This document shows, in pieces, positions 43,896-52,699 of a DNA stretch of 64,000 nucleotides. Origin of the DNA: Oscillospiraceae bacterium (GTDB lineage Bacteria; Bacillota; Clostridia; Oscillospirales; Oscillospiraceae). Numbering within the stretch: the stretch's first letter is position 1; each line of letters begins with the position of its first letter. The translations under genes were made by a program, and so were the position numbers. The notes beneath the pieces are model-generated. The model was not told where the DNA came from and made no database searches. It saw only the letters and a list, made by a program, of their open reading frames with translations. The DNA is taken from contig JAFRQP010000088.1 of NCBI GenBank assembly GCA_017428565.1, positions 92,651 to 156,650 of the forward strand, written 5' to 3'.

Positions 43896-45178
43896 GTCTT
43901 TGTCTCTTTCTCTTTTCTTCTCAATATGAATACCGGGATCGCCACCAGCAGCAGAACCGCTGCGGCTCCCAGGAAAATGCCGGGAGTGGGGACGTTTTTG
44001 GTCTGTCCCAGGTCTTCGTAGGTCATGGGATTGGAGCGGATCAGCGCCGCGCCGATGGCGGGGCCGATGATCATGGGCAGCAGCACCTGGAAGATCATGC
44101 GGATGCCCTGGAAGTGGCCCGCCTTATCCTCCGGCGTCCAGTCGCGGATGTTGGCGGAAAGGGCCGCCGTAAGCATCATGTAGCCCGACATCATCACGGT
44201 GCCGGCGACCATGACGCCCGCCATGGAGCGCACGAAGTACATGCCCACAAGGCCGGCAAGCATCACAGCAGCAGCCGGCAGCGCAAAGCGCAGCTTGCCC
44301 AGGCGGTCGATCCAGCGGCCGGAGAGCACGCTGACTACAGAGGCCAGGATCAGCACCACGCCCAGCACGACGGCGTAGTCCTGGATGCCCAGAAAATGCT
44401 GGATATAGATGATCAGGAAGGGGAAAAACACCTGCACCGCGATGGAAAACAGACAGAAGCCCGCGAAGGACAGGTAGAGTTCCGGGTTCTCCCGGATCAC
44501 CGAGGGGCGCAGACCGTAGAGCAGGTTTTTGAAATAGCTGTCCCGCCGGGGGCGCAGACGGGGATCGTCCTTCACAAGGAAAAGGGAGAGCAGGCCCACC
44601 GCGGAGACGGCGGCGCCGAAAATGTTGAAGAAATCCCTCCACTTCCCCTGCTGGGTCAGCCCGTCGAAGGCGCCGAAGATGACAAGCATGGAGACGAGCG
44701 GCAAAATGGCCAGCACGCTCTCCGCCCGCCCCCGGTTGCCGGAATCGGTGTTGTCGGTGACCCAGGCGTTGAAGGCGGCGTCGTTGGCCGTGGAGCCGAA
44801 GAAGGTCATCACGCAGTCCAGCACCACCACCAGAGTGGCCGCCGCGACAGCTGCATTGGCACCGGGAAAGAGCTTTCCCGCGTTCTCCGGCGTGATGTAG
44901 CCGAAGGCCGCCGTGGAAAGGCCCCAGAGCAGATAGCCCACTGCAATAAACGCCTTCCGCTTCCCCACCCGGTCGGACAGCGCGCCCATGAGCAGGGTGG
45001 TCACCGTGGCCGCGGCTGCGGACCAGGCAACCATGGCGGCGATATAGTCCGGATCCTGCAGAATGGTGTTATAGAGGAACAGGTTGAAGTACATGTTCTC
45101 GATGGTCCAGGCAAACTGGCCGAACAAGCCGACCAGCAGCAGCACGGACCATTTTCGCGCACCCAGCTTCCCGTTCAT
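43892..45178 (-). CDS. MFS transporter, sugar-type
   Basis: The 428-residue, 12-segment MFS protein carries the loop motif GALSDRVGKRKAF (about 64-76). It begins WSVLLLVGLFGQFAWTIENMYFNLF, a start seen in SLC45/glycoside-type MFS transporters. Its stop overlaps the kinase start as ATGA, supporting a joint role in sugar or amino-sugar import. pepT lies 25 bases upstream. Confidence 0.88.
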   Translation of the reverse strand: MNGKLGARKWSVLLLVGLFGQFAWTIENMYFNLFLYNTILQDPDYIAAMVAWSAAAATVTTLLMGALSDRVGKRKAFIAVGYLLWGLSTAAFGYITPENAGKLFPGANAAVAAATLVVVLDCVMTFFGSTANDAAFNAWVTDNTDSGNRGRAESVLAILPLVSMLVIFGAFDGLTQQGKWRDFFNIFGAAVSAVGLLSLFLVKDDPRLRPRRDSYFKNLLYGLRPSVIRENPELYLSFAGFCLFSIAVQVFFPFLIIYIQHFLGIQDYAVVLGVVLILASVVSVLSGRWIDRLGKLRFALPAAAVMLAGLVGMYFVRSMAGVMVAGTVMMSGYMMLTAALSANIRDWTPEDKAGHFQGIRMIFQVLLPMIIGPAIGAALIRSNPMTYEDLGQTKNVPTPGIFLGAAAVLLLVAIPVFILRRKEKETKT

Positions 45179-45203
45179 GACACAGTCCTCCCCGCTCCCC
45201 GGT

Positions 45204-46421
45204 TCAGGCCAGATTCAGCCCGATCAGATGCAGCAGGATCTCCGTCACCCGATCCATATTCTCGGCGCTGATATGCTCGTGGGGGCCGTGGCAGCAGTAG
45301 CCGCCGGTGCCGATGTTAGGGCAGAGCAGGCCGCGGAAGGAGAGCTGCGCCCCGTCGGTGCCGCCGCGGATGGGCACGCGCACCGGCGTCAGGCCCGCGG
45401 CGCGAATGGCCGCTTCCGCCAGCTCCACCACCTGCATGCTGCCCTCCAGCTTTTCGAGCATGTTGCGGTACTGCTGGCGGATGCTCAGCTTCGCGGTGCC
45501 GGCGCCGTACTTCTCGTTGATAAACTTCTCGATCTGGCGCAGGGTCTTCTGCCGCGCGGCAAAGCTGCCGGCGTCATGATCGCGGATGATGTAGTGCAGC
45601 TCCGCCTTCTCCACGCTGCCCTGCATGGCGGTCAGATGGAAGAAGCCCTCGTGATCCTCGGTGTGCTCCGGACGCTCCGCGGCGGGCAGAAGGGCGTTGA
45701 TCTCCATGGCTACCAGGGCGGCGTTGATCATCTGATCCTTGGCGGAGCCCGGATGGATGTTGAAGCCCTTTACCTCGAAAACGGCGCCGGCAGCGTTGAA
45801 GGTCTCGCAGTTGATCTCATCGATCTCCTCGCCGTCCACGGTGTAGGCGAAGTCCGCGCCGAAGCGCTCCAGATCCAGCAGAGCGGCCCCGTGGCCCACC
45901 TCCTCGTCGGGGGTGAAGCACACGGCGATTCGTCCGTGGGGCAGCTTTTCCCGCGCGATCCGCTCGCAGGCGGTCATGATCTCCGCAATGCCGGCCTTGT
46001 CGTCCGCGCCCAGCACAGTAGTGCCGTCGGTGGTGATAAGGGTATGGCCGATAAGCTTTTTCAGATGGGGGAACTGAGCCGGATCCAGGCTCCTGCCGCT
46101 CTCGCCCAGGGGCACGACGCCGCCGTCATAGTTCGGAACCAGCGTGGGCTTTACATTCTCACCGGAGAAGTCGGGAATGGTGTCCAGATGGGCGATCAGT
46201 CCGATGCAGGGCTTGTCCTCACAGCCCTCGGTGGCCGGAAGAAAGCCGTAAACATAGGCGTACTCGTCCACAAAAACGCCCTCCATCCCAAGCGCTTCCA
46301 TCTCCTTGGCCAGGAGACGGCTCAAATCAAACTGCCGCTCGGTGGTGGGGGTGCGGTCGCAGTCCTCGGAACTGGCCGTGTGGACCTGAACGTATTGGAT
46401 CAGTCTCTCATAAGCTCTCAT
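45204..46421 (-). CDS. pepT: Peptidase T (tripeptide aminopeptidase)
   Basis: The 405-residue M20-family dizinc enzyme removes the N-terminal residue from tripeptides. Metal motifs IAHLDTIPD, VLGADDKAGIAEIM and TPDEEVGHGA are present, with NIHPGSAK in the dimerisation domain. ATG 46421 follows GGAGGAAAAGAA; an upstream ATG in frame lacks a site. It follows ylmH by 22 bases. Confidence 0.95.
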   Translation of the reverse strand: MRAYERLIQYVQVHTASSEDCDRTPTTERQFDLSRLLAKEMEALGMEGVFVDEYAYVYGFLPATEGCEDKPCIGLIAHLDTIPDFSGENVKPTLVPNYDGGVVPLGESGRSLDPAQFPHLKKLIGHTLITTDGTTVLGADDKAGIAEIMTACERIAREKLPHGRIAVCFTPDEEVGHGAALLDLERFGADFAYTVDGEEIDEINCETFNAAGAVFEVKGFNIHPGSAKDQMINAALVAMEINALLPAAERPEHTEDHEGFFHLTAMQGSVEKAELHYIIRDHDAGSFAARQKTLRQIEKFINEKYGAGTAKLSIRQQYRNMLEKLEGSMQVVELAEAAIRAAGLTPVRVPIRGGTDGAQLSFRGLLCPNIGTGGYCCHGPHEHISAENMDRVTEILLHLIGLNLA

Positions 46422-46443
46422 TTCTTTTCCTCCCCTTGTATTC

Positions 46444-47187
46444 TCATTTATATAGTTCCGCGTAAACAAACAGCCTTCCCTTCCGGGAGGTGCCGCCTGT
46501 GCCGGTGATCTTTCCCTTGCCAGCGCCGCGCAGAGAGAGGACGTCCCCCTCGCGCACCGGCTTGTCCGTTTTCAGACATTCCTCATAGTTGAGCTGCAGG
46601 AATCCGGCTTCAATGAGCCGCGCCGCCTCTGTGCGGGAGAGGTGGAACAGTCCCGCGACAATGGCGTCCAGTCGCATGCTCATCACCGAGAAGCTCAGTT
46701 CCTTGACCTCCCGCTTCGGGGCGGGAACGGCCGAAAGGGGCAGCTCCTCCGCCTTTACGCTGACCCGGCCCACCTGCTCGATACCCAGCAGGTGCCGCAG
46801 GACGCTGGGCATGCAGAAGACGTAAGCCAGGTTTCCGTCCACCCGGATATCGCCCAGCCATTCCCGGCCGATGCCCATGCCCAGGATCGCGCCCAGGTAG
46901 TCCCGATGCCCTGGCTCGCCGTAATAGGCGGTGAGACGCAGGGCGGAGAGATATTCCGCCGGGTCGAAGGCGTCCTCCTCCATCCAGTCCGGCAGGAAGA
47001 AGGCCGCCGCCCGCTCGCAGGCTTCGCCGCCGCCGTGCAGCAGTAGCCGCGCGCCGCTGCGCCCGGCCCAGGTCTCGATTTTATATTGCTCCGCCGGGCT
47101 CAGAAAGCCGGAGTGGGTCAGAACGCCGCTTCTCTGGCAGCGTTCGCTGAGATCCTCCGCCCGGCGGATCAGCTCATTGTTTTCCAT
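46444..47187 (-). CDS. ylmH: YlmH-family S4 RNA-binding protein
   Basis: The 247-residue protein has the YlmH N-terminal domain (about 70-160; GDIRVDGNLAYVFC) and a C-terminal S4 domain (about 170-235; MRLDAIVAGLFHLSRTEAARLI). In Firmicutes YlmH has been implicated in translation and ribosome-associated quality control. Here it overlaps the end of the TetM-Rae1 fusion gene by 14 bases, linking two ribosome-interacting proteins rather than the usual divIVA/ileS neighbourhood. Confidence 0.9.
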   Translation of the reverse strand: MENNELIRRAEDLSERCQRSGVLTHSGFLSPAEQYKIETWAGRSGARLLLHGGGEACERAAAFFLPDWMEEDAFDPAEYLSALRLTAYYGEPGHRDYLGAILGMGIGREWLGDIRVDGNLAYVFCMPSVLRHLLGIEQVGRVSVKAEELPLSAVPAPKREVKELSFSVMSMRLDAIVAGLFHLSRTEAARLIEAGFLQLNYEECLKTDKPVREGDVLSLRGAGKGKITGTGGTSRKGRLFVYAELYK

Positions 47188-49756
47188 CTTTCACTTTCGT
47201 CATGTGCGCGCCGAGATTGCTCTTTTTCAGCACATCCTCGATCTGGCCCAGCACCCATTCCAGCTCCAGCGCGAACTCCTTGGAGGAGGTCCGCAGCACG
47301 CCGGAGCGCAGGGCCGACAGGCGGATCAGATTGTCGCTGGTGATCACGCGCACATCGTAGTTTTTTCCGATCTCGTCCACGATACGCTCGATATAGGCGT
47401 CGCCGGTCTCCCCGTCCTTGGTATAGGCCACATGAATGTTGTGATATTCCGTGTGGGAGCCGGGATTGCCCGGGGTGCGAAAGCCGTCGAAGACCAGGAC
47501 AAGCTCGCTCTTGGTATAACCGCAGTAGCTGGAGAGCATGTCCATCAGCCGTGCGCGGGCCAGATCCAGCCGCTCCAGAGCCAGCTTTTTCAGCTCGTCC
47601 CAGGCGAAGATCAGGTTGTAGCCGTCCACGATCAGATACTTGCGCCTGCGCGGCGCGGCGGAGGGCGACGGAGCCTCGTTCCGGACACCGTTCTGATAGC
47701 TGGGGCGGCGGATGGGGCCAAACTCCCGCTCCATGATGGCCTCCAGCTCCCGCTCGTCGATGGATAGGCTGCGCCGGGGCGGCGCGGAAAGCTCCGGCTC
47801 GGCCGGCTTTTTCAGAACGCTCTCCAGGTGCATGTACTCCGGCACCCGGTTCCATTTGACATTGAAGCCGCCTCCGTGGGCGCAGAACACCGAGTCCGGC
47901 GAGTTGTCCAGCTCCGCCTCCGCATCGTAGGCAAGCTCCGCCACGATCTTCTCCTGCTCGGCGCAGGGGCGATAGCCCGCGGGGCGCAGGAACAGCCGCC
48001 CTCTGCCGCGGGAATAGCGCAGCAGCTCGTCCAGATAGCCGTTGAGGGCGGAGACGGGCGCTTCCCCCTGCAGGCGCAGCGTTTCGCCCTCCCCTTCCGG
48101 AGAGCCGAAGCTGCCGTTCATGGCCCGCAGGTCGCTGATGGCGCGGCCGATCTGCTCCGCCGGGACCTCCAGGGTATAGGCGTAGTAGGGCTCCAGCAGC
48201 ACGCTCTTCGCCTGCATCAGCCCCTGGCGCACGGCGCGGTAGGTCGCCTGGCGGAAGTCTCCCCCCTCAGTGTGCTTGAGGTGGGCCCTGCCGGCGGCCA
48301 GCGTGATTTTGATATCGGTAAGGGGCGAGCCTGTCAGCACGCCCGGATGCTGCTTTTCCATCAGGTGGGTCAGGATCAGCCGCTGCCAGTTCCGGTCCAG
48401 CTCATCCTCCGGCACCGCGCTGTCCAGCACGATCCCGCTGCCGCGGGGCAGAGGCTCCAGCAGCAGATGGACCTCCGCGTAGTGGCGCAGGGGCTCGTAA
48501 TGCCCCACGCCCTCCACCGTGTTCGCAATGGTCTCCCGATAGAGGATCCGGCCCTTGTCCAGGCTCAGCTCCACGTCAAAGCGATCCTTCACCAGACTTT
48601 GGAACACCTCCGCCTGGATCTTTCCCATGAGACGCAGCTCGATGGACCGGGCGCGCTCGTTCCAGGCGATGTGCAGCTGGGGATCCTCCTCGCCCAGGCG
48701 CTGCAGCTTGGGCAGGAAGGCCAGGGGGTCCAGCCCCTCCGGCAGGATTACGCGGTAGGACAGCACCGGCTCCAGCACAGGCTCTCCCCCGTCCGTCTCC
48801 GCGCCCAGACCCTGGCCGGGCCAGGTCTCACTGAGGCCGAGGACGGCGCAGATCTCACCCGTTTCCACCGTTTCCGCAGTCTCATATTTCACGCCGGAGT
48901 AGAGTCGGATCTGCGTGATCTTTTCCTCATGTTCTCCGCCGTCGGCGTCGGTATAGCGCAGCGGGGTCCGCACGCTCAAAGAGCCTCCCGTGAGCTTCAG
49001 CAGCGTCAGCCGATTGCCCTGGGGGTCCCGCTCGATCTTGAATACCCTGGCGGCAAAAGCGTCCCGAACCTCAGAGACGGGCGCAAGACGATCAAGCGCA
49101 TCCAGCAGCGCGTCCACGCCGTCCAGCCGCAGGCCGGAACCGAAAAAGCAGGGGAAAATCTGCCGCGCGGCGATCATTCGGGAAAGGAGCCCGTCGTCCA
49201 GCGCCTTTCCTGCCAGAACTCGCTCCATTGCCTCCTCGCTGCAAAGGGCGGCCTGCTCTTCCCAGTCCGTCGTGCCGGCGGAGAGATCCACACAGCAGTC
49301 GTCCAGTCTCTCGCGCAGCTGAGCCATCAGGCTTTCTCGCTCCGGGCCGGGCAGGTCCCGCTTGGTGACAAAAAGAAACACGGGTACCTGATAGCGGCGC
49401 AGCAGCCGCCACAGTGTCTCCGTATGGGCCTGGACGCCGTCGGTGCCGCTGATGACCAGCACGGCGCAGTCCAGCACCCGGAGCGCCCGCTCCATCTCCG
49501 CGGAAAAATCCGCGTGTCCGGGCGTGTCCAGCAGGATCACGGAGCTTCCGGGAAGCTCGAAGCGAGCCTGCTTGGAAAAAATGGTGATCCCCCGCTGCCG
49601 CTCCAGGCTGTGAGTGTCCAGGAAACTGTCGCGATGGTCCACGCGGCCCAGCTTTTTCAGTTTTCCGGCGCAGTACAGCATGGCCTCGGCCAGGGTGGTC
49701 TTCCCCGCGTCCACATGGGCCAGCACGCCGATTGCGATCTTTTTCTTGCCATTCAT
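47174..49756 (-). CDS. TetM-like ribosomal GTPase fused to Rae1/YacP-type NYN ribonuclease domain
   Basis: The 860-residue protein is an EF-G/TetM-like factor with an extra C-terminal nuclease-like domain. Residues about 1-200 are the GTPase (AHVDAGKTT P-loop, RQRGITI switch, DTPGHADF; NKxD reads TKRD); about 205-640 cover domains II-V, with LLEPYYAYTLEVP opening domain V. After a basic linker, about 705-845 form a NYN domain matching YacP/Rae1: VDGYNLI, VFDG, YTKDGETGD, ITSDNLI, with catalytic acids kept. Rae1 cuts mRNA in the ribosomal A site. The start has no Shine-Dalgarno site; ATG 49765 is an alternative. Confidence 0.88.
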   Translation of the reverse strand: MNGKKKIAIGVLAHVDAGKTTLAEAMLYCAGKLKKLGRVDHRDSFLDTHSLERQRGITIFSKQARFELPGSSVILLDTPGHADFSAEMERALRVLDCAVLVISGTDGVQAHTETLWRLLRRYQVPVFLFVTKRDLPGPERESLMAQLRERLDDCCVDLSAGTTDWEEQAALCSEEAMERVLAGKALDDGLLSRMIAARQIFPCFFGSGLRLDGVDALLDALDRLAPVSEVRDAFAARVFKIERDPQGNRLTLLKLTGGSLSVRTPLRYTDADGGEHEEKITQIRLYSGVKYETAETVETGEICAVLGLSETWPGQGLGAETDGGEPVLEPVLSYRVILPEGLDPLAFLPKLQRLGEEDPQLHIAWNERARSIELRLMGKIQAEVFQSLVKDRFDVELSLDKGRILYRETIANTVEGVGHYEPLRHYAEVHLLLEPLPRGSGIVLDSAVPEDELDRNWQRLILTHLMEKQHPGVLTGSPLTDIKITLAAGRAHLKHTEGGDFRQATYRAVRQGLMQAKSVLLEPYYAYTLEVPAEQIGRAISDLRAMNGSFGSPEGEGETLRLQGEAPVSALNGYLDELLRYSRGRGRLFLRPAGYRPCAEQEKIVAELAYDAEAELDNSPDSVFCAHGGGFNVKWNRVPEYMHLESVLKKPAEPELSAPPRRSLSIDERELEAIMEREFGPIRRPSYQNGVRNEAPSPSAAPRRRKYLIVDGYNLIFAWDELKKLALERLDLARARLMDMLSSYCGYTKSELVLVFDGFRTPGNPGSHTEYHNIHVAYTKDGETGDAYIERIVDEIGKNYDVRVITSDNLIRLSALRSGVLRTSSKEFALELEWVLGQIEDVLKKSNLGAHMTKVKDGKQ

Positions 49757-49763
49757 AAAGCAC

Positions 49764-49792
49764 ATTGTAACAGGCCCTGCGCAAATAATCAA
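49764..49792 (-). promoter_or_regulatory. Promoter placing transcription start at the TetM-Rae1 ATG
   Basis: Minus strand: -35 TTGATT (49787-49792), 17-base spacer ending TGT, -10 TACAAT (49764-49769) with extended TG. The A of ATG 49756 is the eighth base after the -10, so the mRNA would be leaderless or nearly so. Confidence 0.55.
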
Positions 49793-49895
49793 CTAAAAAT
49801 CCCGTATTTATGGGCTATCCTCAAAATGACTGTCATTCTTATGCAAAATATTGTGAGCTTACTTGAAACTTTGACTATCTTTTTTGTAAGTGCTG

Positions 49896-49904
49896 TGTTA
49901 TAAT
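49896..49904 (+). promoter_or_regulatory. Extended -10 promoter of the two-component operon
   Basis: TGTTATAAT has a perfect -10 (49899-49904) and the TG extension. A TTGACT at 49871 is 22 bases away, too far to be a normal -35. It lies about 70 bases before the response regulator ATG, which has GGAGG. Confidence 0.65.
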
Positions 49905-49972
49905 ATGTTGTCTGAATGTGCCTTAGGAAAAGCGAGAGCCTGTGTTCCCGCTCTGCAAAGGAGGAATATTAG

Positions 49973-50662
49973 ATGAAGAAAATCCTTGTTTTGGAAGATG
50001 AGGCCAATATCCGCAGCTTTGTGGTCATCAACCTGCGGCGCAGCGGCTACGAGCCTATCGAGGCCGAGACCGGCGCGGAAGCGCTGGAAAAATGGCGGGT
50101 CAATCCCGATATCTGCCTGGCGCTGCTGGATGTCATGCTGCCGGACATCGACGGTTTTGAGGTTTGCCGCCGCATCCGCGCCTCCGGCTCCAAGATCGGC
50201 ATCATCATGCTCACCGCCAAGAGCCAGGAGATCGACAAGGTCACCGGACTTATGACCGGCGCGGACGACTATGTGACCAAGCCCTTCTCCCCTGCCGAGC
50301 TCACAGCCCGGGTGGACGCGCTGATCCGCAGACTGGGTGTGGACGAGGACGAGAAGGCCAATGTGGAGATCTCCAGCGGCCCCTTCCTTTTGAATACCCG
50401 CAACCGCACCCTGGAGAAAAACGGTCAGCGTCTGAAGCTGACGCAGATCGAATATCTGCTGATGAAGCTCTTTATGGAAAACCCGGGCAAGGCCATGAGC
50501 CGGGAGGATATCCTCTCCGCCGTCTGGGGCACGGATTTTTCCGGTGAGCTGAAAACCGTGGACGTCAACATCCGTCGCCTGCGCATCAAGATCGAGTCCG
50601 ATCCCACCGAGCCTGAATTTCTGACCACCGTCTGGGGCTACGGCTACAAGTGGGGCTACTGA
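49973..50662 (+). CDS. OmpR/PhoB-family response regulator
   Basis: The 229-residue regulator has a receiver domain (1-120; DE at 9-10, phosphoacceptor Asp in LLDVMLPDIDGFE, Lys in VTKPFSP) and a winged-helix DNA-binding domain (about 130-229) ending in TTVWGYGYKW. It is followed by a histidine kinase eight bases later. Its target genes are unknown. Confidence 0.95.
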   Translation: MKKILVLEDEANIRSFVVINLRRSGYEPIEAETGAEALEKWRVNPDICLALLDVMLPDIDGFEVCRRIRASGSKIGIIMLTAKSQEIDKVTGLMTGADDYVTKPFSPAELTARVDALIRRLGVDEDEKANVEISSGPFLLNTRNRTLEKNGQRLKLTQIEYLLMKLFMENPGKAMSREDILSAVWGTDFSGELKTVDVNIRRLRIKIESDPTEPEFLTTVWGYGYKWGY

Positions 50663-50669
50663 GCCGGTC

Positions 50670-51662
50670 ATGCTGAGAAGTTTGCGCATCAAGCTGATGC
50701 TGGCCGGCATCTGCTCGCTGGTGCTGCTGCTCATCGCAGCCTGGGGCATCGCCTGGGGGCGCTATACCCTGGCGGGCGTGATGATCGTGGTGACCTGTTT
50801 TGGCGTCATCGCGCTGCTGCTCTGGTTCTGGCGGCATGTGACGGATCCCATCGAACGGGTCACCGATTTTGCGAACAACATCGCCTCGGGCAGCTACGGC
50901 AGCCAGATGGAGATCAGCTCCGACGATGAGATCGGCCGGCTGACCCAGGCCATCAACCACATTTCCGAGCAGACCGCCATGGCGGAGAAGACCCGTACCG
51001 AGTTCATCTCCCAGGTGTCCCATGAACTGCGCACCCCGCTGACCGCCATTACCGGCTGGGCGGAGACCATCGCCTTCGACGAGGCTGTGCAGGGGGACAG
51101 TCTTCGCGGCATCCAGATCATTTCCCGGGAAGCGGAACGTCTCACCGGCATGGTGATGGAGCTGCTGGAGTTTACCCGGATCCAGGACGGGCGCTTCAAT
51201 TTGCGCATTGAGCTGCTGGACATCTCCGCAGAGCTGGAGGACGCGCTTTTCACCTACGGCGAACTGATGCGCCAGGCCGGCGTGGAGCTGGAATATACGC
51301 CCTCCGAGACGGAGATCCCGCTGATCCCCGGGGATCCCGAGCGGCTGAAGCAGGTGTTTCTAAATCTGCTGGACAACGCCTCCAAGCACGGCGGCGACGG
51401 GAAACAGGTGGATGTATCCATCAAGCAAAAGGGCGAGAGCGTCTGGATCGCCGTGCGGGATCACGGCCGCGGCATCCCTGAGGCGGAGCTTCCCCACGTG
51501 AAGGAGAAATTCTACAAGGGCAGCTCCAAAAACCGCGGGACCGGCATCGGCCTTGCCGTCTGTGATGAGATCGTCACCCGCCACGGCGGAGAGCTGCGGG
51601 TGGAAAACGCCGAGGGAGGCGGCTGCCGCGTGACGGTGATCCTCCCGGTAGAGAATAAATAA
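50670..51662 (+). CDS. Membrane sensor histidine kinase
   Basis: The 330-residue kinase has two membrane segments (about 8-28, 32-52) with almost no external loop, a HAMP-like region (about 53-105), the phosphoacceptor SHELRTPL, N-box LLDNASKH, and G-boxes DHGRGIP and GTGIGLAV. The lack of a sensor domain suggests membrane or partner-protein sensing. It is the cognate kinase of the preceding regulator. Confidence 0.94.
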   Translation: MLRSLRIKLMLAGICSLVLLLIAAWGIAWGRYTLAGVMIVVTCFGVIALLLWFWRHVTDPIERVTDFANNIASGSYGSQMEISSDDEIGRLTQAINHISEQTAMAEKTRTEFISQVSHELRTPLTAITGWAETIAFDEAVQGDSLRGIQIISREAERLTGMVMELLEFTRIQDGRFNLRIELLDISAELEDALFTYGELMRQAGVELEYTPSETEIPLIPGDPERLKQVFLNLLDNASKHGGDGKQVDVSIKQKGESVWIAVRDHGRGIPEAELPHVKEKFYKGSSKNRGTGIGLAVCDEIVTRHGGELRVENAEGGGCRVTVILPVENK

Positions 51663-51681
51663 GATCCCGCCGGGATCTTTT
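51661..51681 (+). terminator. Weak terminator or attenuator after the kinase gene
   Basis: AAGATCC/GGATCTT with a short GC loop is followed by TTTTC. It is weak, so part of the transcript may read into DUF1385. Confidence 0.45.
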
Positions 51682-51693
51682 CAGGAGAGAAAC

Positions 51694-52680
51694 ATGGCAA
51701 AGCATACACCGAAGCATTTTAAACCCGAAGACTGCTCCTTCCGTACCTCCATCGGCGGACAGGCCCTGATCGAAGGGATCCTGATGCGCGGGCCGAAAAA
51801 GCAGGCCATCGTCTGCCGGACCAAGGACGGCCTGGTGGAGAAAACGGAAGAGCTGAAGCTTATTAAGGATAAATACCCGATCCTTGGCGTTCCCTTCCTC
51901 CGCGGGATCTTTATTTTTCTCGACTCCATGGTCAAAGGCATGAAGGCCCTCACCTACTCCGCCGAGCTTCAGCCGGAGGAAGAGATGGGAGAGCCGGACA
52001 AGCTGGATCAATGGATCGAGGCCCATTTTTCCGCGGAGAAGGCCCAGAAGCTGGTCATCGGCCTCGCCGTTGTGCTGGGCATTGCCCTGTCCATCGGCCT
52101 TTTCGTCTTTCTGCCGGCTCTGATCGTGCGTCTCATCAACTGGAACAAGACCTTCTCCCAGCCGCTCATCAATCTGCTGGAGGGGCTGCTGCGCGTGGGG
52201 ATCCTGCTGGGCTACATGGCCCTGGTCAGCAAAGTGAAGGACGTGAAACGCCTTTTCTCCTACCACGGCGCGGAGCACAAGACCATCTTCTGCTATGAAC
52301 ACGGCAAAGAGCTTACCGTGGAAAACGTGCGGGAAGAAAGCCGCTTCCATCCCCGCTGCGGGACCAGCTTCCTGCTGGTTGTGGTCGTAGTGAGCATCCT
52401 GGTGAACCTGGTGTTCAATTTCCTGGTCCCTCTGGAGAACGTCTTTGCGCGCATCGGCTGCCATATTCTGCTGATCCCGCTGGTGGTTGGCATCAGTTAT
52501 GAGATCAACCGCTGGTGCGGCGGACATGACAACTGGCTCTCCGCGGTGCTCTCCGCGCCGGGCAAGTGGCTGCAGCACATCACCACCAACGAACCGGACG
52601 AGGGCATGATGGAGTGCGCCATCCGCGCTCTGGAGCTGGTCATTCCCCAGGAAAAGGGCAGCGACCAGTGGGGCAGCTGA
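51694..52680 (+). CDS. DUF1385 (YqhQ-like) membrane protein
   Basis: The 328-residue protein matches DUF1385, starting with SIGGQALIEGILMRGP and holding the YHGAEHKTIFCYEHG and HPRCGTSFLL motifs. Four or more membrane segments lie between about 120-160, 165-185, 225-250 and 255-280. The conserved His, Glu and Cys residues suggest metal binding; function is unknown. It stands before prmC, a common Firmicutes arrangement. Confidence 0.9.
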   Translation: MAKHTPKHFKPEDCSFRTSIGGQALIEGILMRGPKKQAIVCRTKDGLVEKTEELKLIKDKYPILGVPFLRGIFIFLDSMVKGMKALTYSAELQPEEEMGEPDKLDQWIEAHFSAEKAQKLVIGLAVVLGIALSIGLFVFLPALIVRLINWNKTFSQPLINLLEGLLRVGILLGYMALVSKVKDVKRLFSYHGAEHKTIFCYEHGKELTVENVREESRFHPRCGTSFLLVVVVVSILVNLVFNFLVPLENVFARIGCHILLIPLVVGISYEINRWCGGHDNWLSAVLSAPGKWLQHITTNEPDEGMMECAIRALELVIPQEKGSDQWGS

Positions 52681-52699
52681 AAAATCGAGGTGAAGGGCT

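Noticed and set aside
49871..49904. TTGACT as -35 of the response-regulator promoter
   Set aside because: The 22-base spacing to TATAAT is too long; the extended -10 explains the promoter better.
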